Assembly (NCBI GenBank): GCA_021771675.1
Contig: JAETOP010000038.1
Coordinates: 1 to 31,748 of the forward strand
DNA from: Oscillospiraceae bacterium
GTDB lineage: Bacteria > Bacillota_A > Clostridia > Oscillospirales > Oscillospiraceae
Length of the DNA: 31,748 bases
Direction of reading: 5' to 3'
Numbering within the stretch: position 1 is the first letter of the stretch; every line of letters starts with the position of its first letter. Below the pieces are notes generated by a model. That model was not told the origin of the DNA. It ran no database searches and saw only the letters and a list, made by a program, of their open reading frames with translations. A program made the translations under genes and the position numbers. This document shows positions 23,706 to 31,746 of this stretch, in pieces.

Positions 23706-25817
23706 ATGATACTCATTTTAGCGGAAAAGCCGAGCGTTGGACAAGCTATTGCCAAGGTGCTCGGTGCTACGCAGCGCGGAGCTGGTTATGTCCATGGGAA
23801 TTACTATATCGTGTCCTGGTGCTTTGGACACCTGGTTGAGCTGGCCCAGCCCAAGGACTATGACCCAGCATTGGAGCAATGGGATCTCCGTACCCTTCCC
23901 ATTATTCCGCAAGAGTTCAAGACTGTTATCCAAGCCAGCACAGAAAAACAGTTCAAAATTATTCAAAGCCTGATGCACCGAACCGATGTCAAAGAGGTTA
24001 TTGCCGCGACTGACGCCGGCCGAGAGGGAGAGTTGATCTTCCGTCTGGTATATGAACAGGCGATGTGTAAAAAGCCTGTCAAGCGTTTATGGATCAGCAG
24101 CTTGGAAAGCTCTGCAATACGAGAGGGGATGGAGCACCTAAAGCCTGCTTCTGAGTATGACTGCCTTTATCATGCGGCCCGTTGCCGGCAGCGGGCCGAC
24201 TGGCTCTTGGGTATAAATCTGTCGCGCCTCTATACAATCATGTACTCCCATAAGCTACCTATCGGCCGCGTCCAAACCCCTACATTACAGCTTATTGTAA
24301 GCCGTCAGGCTGAAATAGAACAGTTTGTTCCTGAAACATACTTTACCTTATGCGCGGATCTAGGTGGTTTTAATGCCTATTCCCGTGTAAGCACGGCAGC
24401 GGAGGCCGAGGCCGCTGTTGCCGTTTGTAAAATCAGTGATGCTTTTGCGGCCAAGATCGAACAATCCGAGCGCCAGGATTCCCCGCCCCATCTATATAAC
24501 CAGGATACCTTACAGATGGATGCCAACCGTCTGTATGGTTTCACTGCCCAGGATACCCTCTCCTATGCCCAGGCTCTCTATGAGGCTAAACTGGCCACCT
24601 ATCCGCGTACCGACAGCAGCTACTTAACAAAAGATATGGAGCCTGCTGTCGGGCCATTGGCCTCAAAATTGCTCCAGTCCGGTGTCCTTCCACCAGATAT
24701 TAGCCGACAATGCTCTCTGGAGCTGCTGGATGTCCAATCCGTCATAGATGATAATAAAGTATCTGACCATCACGCAATTATACCTACCGGGGGCATCACC
24801 AAAAAGGTGTTTGATTCCCTCTCTGCCGGAGAGCAAAAGATCCTGTACCTTTTGATCCTGCGTTTTTTAGCGGCCCTGTACCCCCCACGCCGCTATTCAT
24901 CAACAAAAATAGTTTTTGATATCAGCGGCTATGCTTTTTCTTCTACCGGAACCGAAGTTATAGATCCTGGCTACCGATTCATTTGGGATGCTCTGGTTGC
25001 CGAGCCCTCTATGGAATCCGGCTCCATGGAGGACGAGCCTGACAACGATAACCTCCCCTCTATTGCAGAGGGAAGTACATACCCAGTCAAGGGAATAAAA
25101 GCGATAGCAAAGAAAACCCGGCCTCCTCGCCCATATACCGATGGTACATTGGTACAGGCAATGCGGACGTGCGGCAAAACGCTTGCAGATGATGACCTGA
25201 GAGACGCAATCAAGGACTGTGGTATGGGTACAGTGGCGACACGGGCCGCAATAATCGAGAGCATTATCAAGAGCGGCTATGTCCGCCGCAGCGGAAATTT
25301 TCTCGTTCCAACAGATGACGGGAAATTGCTTATAGAACTTGTTCCAACCACGATTAAAGCCCCATCCCTAACCGCTCAATGGGAAAAACAGCTTGCCGAA
25401 ATAGAGCATAACGCCTTGAGCGAGGATGACTTTATGGCGTCCATCATATCCTTTCTGCGCAGTTTTATCGCAGACGCCAAGCTGTTATCTGGAAGTCAGG
25501 ACTCCAGTGAGCTTTTCGCTCCAAAGGAGCGCATTAGCCTTGGGCTGTGCCCCATTTGCGGGCGGCAAGTAAGAGCGTATCCGAAGTCTTATTCATGCGA
25601 AAGCGGGAAAGGCGGCTGTGGGTTCACAATCTGGAAGTCCATCGCCCAAAAATCTATTACAGAAGCCCAGGTCAAGAAGCTGCTGGCCACGGGGCGGAGT
25701 AGTCTTATCAAGGGCTTTGTTTCCAAGGCCGGAAAAAATTTTGACGCCTATTTAATTCTGAAGGATGATCACCAGGTAGGGTTTGAATTTCCAAGTCGAG
25801 GTGAAAGAAAGAAATGA
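23706..25817 (+). CDS. topB: DNA topoisomerase III (TopB-like) of the conjugative element
   Basis: A 703-residue type IA topoisomerase. The N-terminal Toprim domain shows E7 (LAEKPS) and ATDAGREGE at 101-109. The CHAARCRQRADWLLGINLSR and IGRVQTPTL motifs follow, and the active-site tyrosine is Y299 in TYPRTDSSYLT. A C-terminal zinc-ribbon-like segment with paired cysteines (CPICG ... CESGKGGCGF) lies at about 615-640. Such genes are common in Clostridial ICEs, where they probably resolve transferred DNA. The start follows AGGAGG (23693-23698) at 7 nt. The TGA overlaps the ATG of the next small ORF (ATGA at 25814-25817). Confidence 0.96.
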   Translation: MILILAEKPSVGQAIAKVLGATQRGAGYVHGNYYIVSWCFGHLVELAQPKDYDPALEQWDLRTLPIIPQEFKTVIQASTEKQFKIIQSLMHRTDVKEVIAATDAGREGELIFRLVYEQAMCKKPVKRLWISSLESSAIREGMEHLKPASEYDCLYHAARCRQRADWLLGINLSRLYTIMYSHKLPIGRVQTPTLQLIVSRQAEIEQFVPETYFTLCADLGGFNAYSRVSTAAEAEAAVAVCKISDAFAAKIEQSERQDSPPHLYNQDTLQMDANRLYGFTAQDTLSYAQALYEAKLATYPRTDSSYLTKDMEPAVGPLASKLLQSGVLPPDISRQCSLELLDVQSVIDDNKVSDHHAIIPTGGITKKVFDSLSAGEQKILYLLILRFLAALYPPRRYSSTKIVFDISGYAFSSTGTEVIDPGYRFIWDALVAEPSMESGSMEDEPDNDNLPSIAEGSTYPVKGIKAIAKKTRPPRPYTDGTLVQAMRTCGKTLADDDLRDAIKDCGMGTVATRAAIIESIIKSGYVRRSGNFLVPTDDGKLLIELVPTTIKAPSLTAQWEKQLAEIEHNALSEDDFMASIISFLRSFIADAKLLSGSQDSSELFAPKERISLGLCPICGRQVRAYPKSYSCESGKGGCGFTIWKSIAQKSITEAQVKKLLATGRSSLIKGFVSKAGKNFDAYLILKDDHQVGFEFPSRGERKK

Positions 25818-25987
25818 AAAAGCTGGACATAGGTGACCCTAACGCAACTATGATTGCCGGGTATTTTGAGGACGCCTTTGGGGTGCCACCCTCCCAGCGG
25901 ACAACCAGAGCTGTCGATGGTACTTATTATCACATGTGGCGTAATACCCCTAGCTTTAGCTATGGGGATACCCCTTGCACACTTTGA
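25814..25987 (+). pseudogene. Small ORF after topB, apparently interrupted by the IS605-type insertion
   Basis: An ORF of 57 codons starts in a 4-nt ATGA overlap with topB, the sign of a real operon gene. The first ~44 residues (starting MKKLDIGDPNATMIAGYF) look like native protein. The last ~13 residues are read from the left-end hairpin of the inserted element (from about 25946) and stop at 25985-25987, so the original C terminus is probably lost or displaced to beyond the right end. I do not recognise the family. Confidence 0.55.
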
Positions 25988-26073
25988 CAAACTCGTCGAA
26001 ACGGGAATCTCATTTGAGAGGCCCAAATTCCCATAGCTGAAGCAATCGTTTTGTTTGGAATGGTGGTGATTGT

Positions 26074-27186
26074 ATGGAATATTCGTACAAATTCCGGCTA
26101 TACCCAAATCGGGAGCAGGAAAAACAAATTCTGCGCACACTTGGCTGCTGCCGGTTCGTATTCAACCACTATCTTGCCAAGCGGAAGGAAGTATACGCGC
26201 AGGACGGCAAGACGCTGAATTACTACGACTGCGCCGGTGATATGACACAGCTCAAGAAATCGCTGGCGTGGCTGCGGGAAGTGGATGCGACCGCCCTGCA
26301 ATCCTCGCTACGGGATTTGGATACAGCCTTTCAGAACTTCTTCCGCCGTGTGAAGCAGGGGGAGAAATCCGGCTATCCCCGGTTCAAGAGCAAGCACAAC
26401 CACCGGCAAAGCTACAAGAGCAAATGTGTCGGTACGAACATCAAAATTCTGGATCATGCCGTACAGTTGCCAAAACTTGGCCATGTGAAGTGCCACATCT
26501 CCAAGGAGGTCAAAGGCCGTATCCTGTCTGCCACTGTCAGTCAGAATGCCAGCGGTAAGTATTTTGTTGCTTTGTGCTGTACCGACGTGGAGATAGCCCC
26601 TCTGCCCTCTACCGGGGCGGTCATCGGGCTTGATATGGGCCTGAAATCATTTACCGTCACCTCCGATGGCCTGGAATATCCGAACCACAAGTTTCTGACC
26701 AAGAGCCTCCGTAAACTCGCCCGCCTCCAGCGGCAGCTCTCCCGAAAGTCAAAGGGGAGTAAACGCCGGGAGAAAGCAAGGGTAAAGGTTGCCCGGTTGC
26801 AGGAACATATCTCCAATCAGCGTCAGGACACGCTGCATAAGCTGTCCACCCAGCTTGTCCGAGACTACGACCTGATAGCGATTGAGGACTTAGCGCCTAA
26901 GAACATGGTGAAGAACCATAGCCTAGCCCGGTCTATCTCCGATGCTTCCTGGGGAGAGTTCCGCAGACAGTTGGAGTACAAGGCGGCGTGGTACGGCAAG
27001 CAGATGGTCACGATAGATCGCTTCTTCCCGTCCTCTCAGCTATGCTCCGTCTGTGGTGCTCAATGGCCCGGCACAAAGGATTTGTCTGTTAGGGAGTGGG
27101 TCTGTCCTTCCTGTGGCGCTGTCCACGACCGAGACACGAACGCCGCAAAGAATATCTTGAACGAGGGCTTGCGCCTCTTGGCGTAG
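26074..27186 (+). CDS. tnpB: TnpB (IS605 OrfB) RNA-guided nuclease
   Basis: The 370-residue protein is a full-length TnpB. It starts with the helix-turn-helix region ([20 protein letters not shown]). The RuvC-like nuclease has D187 (GLDMGLK), E271 ([11 protein letters not shown]) and D354 ([11 protein letters not shown]), so all three catalytic acids are present. The zinc ribbon has C324-x2-C327 and C344-x2-C347. TnpB proteins cut DNA guided by an omega RNA from the element's right end and help keep the element in place. No TnpA transposase is nearby, so movement would need TnpA in trans. Start ATG 26074 follows GGTGGTGAT. It stands inside the ICE operon and in the same direction. Confidence 0.95.
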   Translation: MEYSYKFRLYPNREQEKQILRTLGCCRFVFNHYLAKRKEVYAQDGKTLNYYDCAGDMTQLKKSLAWLREVDATALQSSLRDLDTAFQNFFRRVKQGEKSGYPRFKSKHNHRQSYKSKCVGTNIKILDHAVQLPKLGHVKCHISKEVKGRILSATVSQNASGKYFVALCCTDVEIAPLPSTGAVIGLDMGLKSFTVTSDGLEYPNHKFLTKSLRKLARLQRQLSRKSKGSKRREKARVKVARLQEHISNQRQDTLHKLSTQLVRDYDLIAIEDLAPKNMVKNHSLARSISDASWGEFRRQLEYKAAWYGKQMVTIDRFFPSSQLCSVCGAQWPGTKDLSVREWVCPSCGAVHDRDTNAAKNILNEGLRLLA

Positions 27187-27300
27187 GCTATACGGTAGGG
27201 CGGGACACGCCCGAACCTATACGCCCACGGAGAGTATGTAAGACTTGAGTTTTCAAGCAATGCTCGTTGAAATGGGAATCTCCACATGAATCCGGGAATG
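27150..27300 (+). ncRNA. Candidate omega RNA scaffold at the TnpB right end
   Basis: TnpB guide RNAs derive from the 3' end of the gene and the right end of the element. Here the stretch holds a GGGCGGGACACGCCC stem-loop just after the stop codon, a CTTGA/TCAAG hairpin (27244-27257) and the GTTGAAATGGGAATCTCC motif. The guide would be the sequence just past the true right end, which is not certain. Placement by position and structure only. Confidence 0.4.
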
Positions 27301-27439
27301 TCAAGCACTCTCCCCGAGCGTAAGACGCAACCACGGCGCTATACTCAGCGAACCGAGAATCCCCCGGATTTATCTGCGGGGAGTGTCACAGCGCGGCTAG
27401 GAGCGTCAAACAGACTACGTGAAGAAAGGAATGGAAACT

Positions 27440-28210
27440 ATGTCTACCTCTTACCTGGACACGTTATATTCTTCCGAAATTACAACCCTGCTGAATGATC
27501 TTAATGTTGCAGGGCATTTTGAAAATGCCCTCTCCATCCCCCTCCCGCAGCGGGTTACTCAACTGGTCAATGGCATGTTCTATCCCGACAATGAGGCCGG
27601 CACCAACGCTATCTCCATTGTGGCCAACCGAGCCGCTGTGTTCTGTCACGAGCAGCTTATTGATCCCAGGGAGATATCCGACCTGGCGCAGATGTTCAGC
27701 GAGACTGCCCAAAAGTATCCGTTTCGCTGTGAGGCCCTAAAGCTCATTTACAACGACGAGCACCAGCACAACTCCTTCCCTGGGCAGTCTTTACCGGATA
27801 AGAATCGCTTTTTAGGCCGTGATGAAGTGGCCGCCGTTTTATTGGTGGCCGAGCAGACGCAGAGCATGGAGATCCCCGCTGCCCTGTTGGAGCAGTATCG
27901 TTCTGATATCTGCCTCTTTGCAGATCCCAGCATCATATTTGCCATGAATCATCTAGAGCAGTATACTAATCTAAATCTCACTCCCGGAGAGTACCGCGAT
28001 TACTACAACATCGCCATTGATGTAAAAGATACCGCCGGCCCTGGCGGATACGAGGCCCTCGATGCTTTTATCAGCACAAAAAGCACGGGCCGCGAATCCC
28101 TTTCAGAGCGGTTGAGCCGGGCCTGCGCAGATTCCGCCAGGCAAGTCTCCTCCATGGAGCTTGACATCGAGCGTTCTCACCAAGAAAGGAGCCTGGGTGA
28201 TGCCCGCTGA
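27440..28210 (+). CDS. Unrecognised ICE accessory protein (256 aa)
   Basis: ATG 27440 is preferred because AAAGGA (27425-27430) lies 9 nt upstream; ATG 27431 abuts that site and an in-frame GTG at 27419 precedes it. I do not recognise the family. The protein is soluble, mildly acidic and mostly helical, with no signal peptide or membrane segment. Visible segments are IPLPQRVTQLVNGMFYP near 31-47, a Cys at 67 and 93, and a C-terminal charged helix ending DIERSHQERSLGDAR. It overlaps the start of the ArdC-like gene by 11 nt, so the two are probably co-translated. The gene lies after the TnpB insertion, whose ends may have separated it from topB's transcript. Confidence 0.75.
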   Translation: MSTSYLDTLYSSEITTLLNDLNVAGHFENALSIPLPQRVTQLVNGMFYPDNEAGTNAISIVANRAAVFCHEQLIDPREISDLAQMFSETAQKYPFRCEALKLIYNDEHQHNSFPGQSLPDKNRFLGRDEVAAVLLVAEQTQSMEIPAALLEQYRSDICLFADPSIIFAMNHLEQYTNLNLTPGEYRDYYNIAIDVKDTAGPGGYEALDAFISTKSTGRESLSERLSRACADSARQVSSMELDIERSHQERSLGDAR

Positions 28211-29222
28211 TATCAAAGCCAGGCCCTCCGGCAACGATGATGCACGGGCAAAAAAAATGCAGGAGCTTTTTTCCCGCATTGAAGCCGGCGTTTCTGGAGT
28301 ATTCACAAGTGATAACTACCGCTCATATCTCCGCACGATGGCTAAATTCCATCGGTACAGCGCCCGGAATTGCCTGCTGATTCATCTTCAGCGGCCCGAG
28401 GCAACCATGGTTGCCGGTTTTGACGCCTGGAAGAAAAAATTCCACCGCCACGTGCTTGCCGGCGAAAAGGGAATCACGATTATTGGCTACGCCTTAAAAT
28501 CCAGTACATTGCGGAAGCCGCTCCGGGATGAAAAGGGCGATCCCGTGATAGGAGACGATGGGAAACCAGCAATTGAATATGTGAAGCACTCATATCCAGT
28601 CTACTTCCCTGTTTATGTCTATGACGTATCGCAAACAGAGGGTGAACCGCTCCCGCAGCTCGTTCATGATCTGGAAGGGGACGTGGCCTCCTATCAGGAT
28701 TTCCTTGCCTCCTGCCGGAAGCTCTCTCCCTACCCGATTGAGTTCGAGAACATAGCATCCCCAAATGTTCGGGGCTACTGTAGCTTTGAAGAGCAGCGCA
28801 TCGTCGTTCGCTCCGGGCTCAGTCAGGTTCAGACGGCCAAGACCGTGCTCCATGAAATAACCCATGCTATTCTCCATAATGAGGGAGACGCAAAAACCCG
28901 TGCTGAAAAAGAGCTTGAAGCAGAGAGTGCCGCATTTGTTATCTGTTCGCACTATGGGATCGACACCTCCGAGTATACCTTTCCTTACCTGGCCTCCTGG
29001 TGTCGTCAGGAGCGGGACAAGCTGGAACGCTGCCTTGATGCAATCCAAAAGCACGCCTTTTCCGTGATCGAGCAGTTGGACGCCAGTATGCTGGAGCTGG
29101 AAAAGGCCAAAGCCGATCGGAGCTCCCTCCAGCAGCGGCTTGAGCTGGCACAGGCCCAAAGCGCCATTGATTTGACACGCAATCCACCATCGCAGGTTCG
29201 GAATATGGAATTAGAGCGGTGA
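28200..29222 (+). CDS. ArdC/LtrC-like protein with ImmA/IrrE-type metallopeptidase motif
   Basis: The 340-residue protein begins with a DUF1738/ArdC-N-like region (about 15-120; SDNYRSYLRTMAKFHRYSARNCLLIHLQRP, then G-F-D-A-W-K, then GEKGITIIGYA), a single-stranded-DNA-binding type module common in ICEs and plasmids as LtrC-like. A central metallopeptidase-like segment has H218-E219-x2-H222 (VLHEITHAILHNEG) followed by the E-x-E-A-E-S-A-A-F pattern of ImmA/IrrE proteins. A C-terminal helix (300-330) looks like a coiled coil. ArdC proteins protect incoming DNA from restriction, so a role in establishment after transfer is plausible. ATG 28200 follows AAAGGAG at 8 nt; a TTG at 28161 lies upstream of that site. 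It overlaps the preceding gene by 11 nt. Confidence 0.88.
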   Translation: MPADIKARPSGNDDARAKKMQELFSRIEAGVSGVFTSDNYRSYLRTMAKFHRYSARNCLLIHLQRPEATMVAGFDAWKKKFHRHVLAGEKGITIIGYALKSSTLRKPLRDEKGDPVIGDDGKPAIEYVKHSYPVYFPVYVYDVSQTEGEPLPQLVHDLEGDVASYQDFLASCRKLSPYPIEFENIASPNVRGYCSFEEQRIVVRSGLSQVQTAKTVLHEITHAILHNEGDAKTRAEKELEAESAAFVICSHYGIDTSEYTFPYLASWCRQERDKLERCLDAIQKHAFSVIEQLDASMLELEKAKADRSSLQQRLELAQAQSAIDLTRNPPSQVRNMELER

Positions 29223-29241
29223 CGCAGAAGGAAGGAATATC

Positions 29242-29469
29242 ATGTTTACTGTAGAAGAACAGACTATTATCAACCTATACCGGCAAGCCTCCAGCTCCAT
29301 GACGCGCTCAGAGCTCCTTGCCGAGCTCACGGGTGCCCTCTCTGCAATCGACGATCTCCAGCTCCGGGGCGCAGTCCATCATATCATCACGAAGCTCCAG
29401 GCCATGGATGACCAATCTTTTTTCTCGCTGCGCCTTGAGGATGCACTTGCGCCCGGACTGGAAGCATGA
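29242..29469 (+). CDS. TTRAP-family (transposon-transfer assisting) protein
   Basis: The 75-residue protein fits the small TTRAP family found near topoisomerase and LtrC genes in Clostridial ICEs: an opening F-T-x-E-E-x-x-I-x-L-Y, a central helix with L-L-A-E-L, and the end K-L-x-x-M-x-D-x-x-F-x-x-L. Its precise function is not known. A GAAGGAAGGA site precedes the ATG. Its TGA overlaps the ATG of the next gene (ATGA at 29466-29469). Confidence 0.75.
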   Translation: MFTVEEQTIINLYRQASSSMTRSELLAELTGALSAIDDLQLRGAVHHIITKLQAMDDQSFFSLRLEDALAPGLEA

Positions 29470-30077
29470 AAACATTTTGGGTTTTGGAGCCAGGGCGCTT
29501 CTACTTTATAGAAGCAGATTTTTTCCAGAGGTACGCCGATTTCTTCCCTGATTTAGATCTTAAAAAATATGATCGTCGTCCCTTCTTTTTCGCATTTCAG
29601 GAGCCCCCTCCTTCCAAGCTCTTGTGGATGGTTCCCATATCATCCAAGCATGATAAATACCAGGCTGTTTTTGACTCTAAAGTGGCGCGCTATGGGTTTT
29701 GTGATACAATACGGTTCGGCCGCGTTGAGGGCCTCCATACTGTTTTCCTTATCCAGAACATGTTCCCAATAACCCGAGAATACATCCGGGAGGTATACCT
29801 GGATCGTTTTTCCCATTTCGTGCGGGCTACTCCGATTGTCAGGAATGATGTCATCCGCTCTGCAAAAAGTGTGTTGCATAAAGTCCAGAGCAGGGGCTTG
29901 AACCTTACTTTTGTAGATGTGCTGAAGCTCCGCTCCCAGCTCCTTGAACCGGAGCGCGGGATCTCTATCCCCAGTCTGGCCGCACAACTCGCGGCCGCCA
30001 CGGAGCGGGCAGAAGCCCAGCAGGCAGAGCACCAGGCTCCTCTTCAGCAGAGGAAAGAGCCCTCATTAGATCGGTAA
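29466..30077 (+). CDS. Possible ToxN/AbiQ-like (type III toxin) endoribonuclease
   Basis: The 203-residue protein has a layout that resembles the ToxN/AbiQ/CptN group: a start with an F-Y-F-I segment, a central VPISSKHDKY segment like the P-L-S-S/T-x-K-x-K core, a V-F-L-I-Q-N-M-F-P-I-T strand like the conserved I-N-x-N-M-I-P-V, and a long helix near 135-150. These enzymes cut RNA and are held by a repeat RNA antitoxin encoded just upstream. No tandem RNA repeat is present upstream here, because the TTRAP gene overlaps the start codon (ATGA). It may therefore be a relative with another partner, or an ICE protein of other function. The C-terminal 35 residues are low-complexity Ala/Glu/Gln. The gene closes the accessory operon. 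Confidence 0.45.
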   Translation: MKTFWVLEPGRFYFIEADFFQRYADFFPDLDLKKYDRRPFFFAFQEPPPSKLLWMVPISSKHDKYQAVFDSKVARYGFCDTIRFGRVEGLHTVFLIQNMFPITREYIREVYLDRFSHFVRATPIVRNDVIRSAKSVLHKVQSRGLNLTFVDVLKLRSQLLEPERGISIPSLAAQLAAATERAEAQQAEHQAPLQQRKEPSLDR

Positions 30078-30084
30078 ACAGCAA

Positions 30085-30113
30085 TTTACATTTTGCTTGT
30101 TTCCTGCTATACT
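30085..30113 (+). promoter_or_regulatory. Sigma-A promoter downstream of the accessory operon
   Basis: TTTACA (30085-30090) and TATACT (30108-30113) are separated by 17 nt. The start is expected near 30120. It begins 8 nt after the ToxN-like stop codon. Confidence 0.75.
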
Positions 30114-30119
30114 AAAAAA

Positions 30120-30250
30120 TGAAAGGCGTGGTGGTAATCCTGGCCAGTCCAGGCCAGACGCACACGAGCAGTAAAAATCTGATACCGTTACCCTTAATGG
30201 GGTCGAGCGGCAAAGGAAAGGAGTCAGGTATTACCTGACTCCTTTCCTTA
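30120..30250 (+). ncRNA. Predicted ~130-nt small RNA ending in a 17-bp hairpin
   Basis: From the promoter at 30085-30113 a transcript would carry a hairpin (CTGGCC 30140-30145 with GGCCAG 30152-30157) and end at a perfect 17-bp stem (30213-30229 with 30233-30249, ATT loop). A T run is missing after it (CTTATAT), so termination strength is uncertain. A 39-codon ORF starts at 30119 with no ribosome binding site, so an RNA is favoured over a peptide. No known family recognised. Confidence 0.45.
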
Positions 30251-30265
30251 TATGGCTTCCTTCCT

Positions 30266-30660
30266 CCTCCATGGGGAAGATGGCACATCCGTCTGCTCTC
30301 TCCTCTCCTGGTAGCCACCAGCTCCCCAGGGCAGCTCCGGGCCGGCCGGGCGGCTGCCTCCATGTGGAAGATGGTACATCCGTCTGCTCTCCTCTTCCAT
30401 GGTGGCCACCCAGCTCTCCAGGACAGCTCCGGGCTGGCCTGGCGACTGCCGGCCGCCTCCATAGGGAAGATGTACCATCGGCCGCTCTTCCCTCCCTTGG
30501 TGGCCACCCAGCTCCCCAGGGCTGCTCCGGGCCGGCCGGGCGGCTGCCGGCCTCCTCCATGGGGAAGATGTACCATCGGCTGCTCTTCCCTCCCCTGGTG
30601 ACCACCCAGCTCCCCAGGGCTGCTCCGGGCCGGCAACCGCCCGGCCGGCAGCCTTCATGT
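30266..30660. repeat. G+C-rich tandem repeat array (four copies of about 91-99 bp plus a partial)
   Basis: Copies start with CCTCCAT at about 30266, 30357, 30456 and 30554, and a partial at 30650. Each contains GGAAGATG, a GGTGGCCACC-like palindrome, CAGCTCCCCAGGGC and GCCGGCCGG-type inverted arms. The periods (91, 99, 98) are not all multiples of three, so the array does not encode a repeat protein. It can form strong stem-loops on either strand. Bases 30250-30779 hold no gene; after the array lies the left end of an IS256-type element. Confidence 0.85.
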
Positions 30661-30779
30661 TGGGGCCGCTGATCCATGGTCAGGTAGAATAAGTTTCGCA
30701 AAAAGACAAAGAGACATGGTTTGCAGATGTCTGGTAGAATGAAGTTGCGACACCACCATTCGAAAGGAGACAGCAAACC

Positions 30780-31746
30780 ATATCCGAAAAGATTGTACAG
30801 CTAAACGAAGAAGTTATCAAGGGGCAGCTCAAGGAACTTGTGCGCGGAAGCGTAGAGGAAACCCTCAACGAGCTGCTGGAGGCCGAAGCGGAGAAGCTAC
30901 TTCTGGGGATGTCACACTCAAGATGCCCAAGCTCAAGGGGATCTCCTTTGAGACTGCCATCATTGAGCGGTATCGCCGCCGGGAGAGTAGCGTGGAAGAG
31001 GCTCTCATTGAGATGTACCTGGCTGGCGTATCCGTCCGGCGTGTAGAGGATATTACCGAGACTCTCTGGGGCAGTAAGGTCTCTCCCTCCACCATCAGTG
31101 AGCTGAATAAGAAAGCGTATGTCCACATCGAGGATTGGCGTAACCGTCCTCTGCAAGGCGGGCGGTATCCGTATGTCTATGTGGATGGGATCTATCTGCG
31201 CCGCAACTGGGGTGGAGAGTTTGAAAATGTGGCCATCCTGGTGGCAATCGCGGTCAATGAGGACGGATATCGTGAGGTTTTAGGTGCCGCCGAGGGCATG
31301 AAAGAGGACAAGGCCAGTTGGATCAACTTCTTCCAGTGGCTGCGTGGCCGTGGCCTGGACGGCGTGAAACTCATCGTTGGAGATAAGTGCCTTGGTATGC
31401 TGGAGGCCGTGGGCGAAGTGTTCCCTGAAGCCAAATACCAACGCGTTCCATGAAGCTGAAAGAGGCTGCTAAGAAGGTGGAGGACAGCATCGAGGAGACT
31501 CTGACCTATTGTGATTTTCCCAGTGAGCATTGGACCCGTATCCGCACCAACAATGTCATTGAGAGGCTGAACCGGGAGATCCGCCGCCGTACTCGTGTAG
31601 TGGGCAGCTTCCCGGACGGCAACTCTGCCCTTATGCTGGTCTGTGCCCGGCTACGCCATGTAGCTGGCTCCCAGTGGGGCAACAAAAAGTACATGAATAT
31701 GAAGCACCTGGAGGCCGCCATTGAGGATGCCTCCATTGCCGGCTGA
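30780..31746 (+). pseudogene. Decayed IS256/Mutator-family transposase
   Basis: Three fragments of one transposase are visible. The first (30780-30905) has an AAGGAG site 10 nt before ATA-TCC-GAA, so the start codon appears mutated from ATG. It then shifts frame, with the usual zinc-like/basic linker missing, into the second fragment (30908-31453: DVTLKMPKLKGISFE to EAKYQR), which holds the first catalytic Asp (VDGIYLRR) and the second (VGDKCLGML). A second deletion removes the C-T-V-H-F-Y-R-N region. The third fragment (31450-31746) has the last catalytic Glu (NNVIERLNREIRR) and the normal C terminus. It cannot make an active enzyme. Left end sequence similar to GGTAGAAT lies at 30683-30690 and 30733-30740. 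Confidence 0.9.

Larger units (their letters stand above)
25946..27395 (+). mobile_element. IS200/IS605-type element carrying only TnpB (boundaries approximate)
   Basis: The element holds a full-length TnpB and no TnpA. The left flank has a hairpin (CCCCTAGC 25947-25954 with GCTA-T-GGGG 25959-25967), typical of IS605 left ends. It also has a long inverted repeat: 25953-25968 matches the reverse complement of 26028-26043 at 14 of 16 positions. The motif CTCGTYGAAAYGGGAATCTC occurs at 25992-26011 and again after TnpB at 27263-27282. Two right-end-like motifs ending GGGAATGTCA and GGGGAGTGTCA lie near 27293-27303 and 27380-27395, so the right boundary is uncertain. Bases 25988-26073 and 27187-27439 hold no gene besides these ends. 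Confidence 0.7.

Noticed and set aside
27286..27498. Short plus-strand frame across the IS right end
   Set aside because: It reads through the IS605-type end motifs and into the start of the 27440 gene in another frame, with no supporting features.
30119..30238. A 39-codon ORF after the 30085-30113 promoter
   Set aside because: The ATG falls at the expected transcription start with no ribosome binding site, and the end lies inside the terminal hairpin; a non-coding RNA fits better.
30112..30776. Overlapping minus-strand and plus-strand frames across the G+C-rich repeat array
   Set aside because: Repeat periods break the frame, the products are low-complexity Gly/Pro/Arg with no known domain, and no ribosome binding site is seen. 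These are repeats, not proteins.
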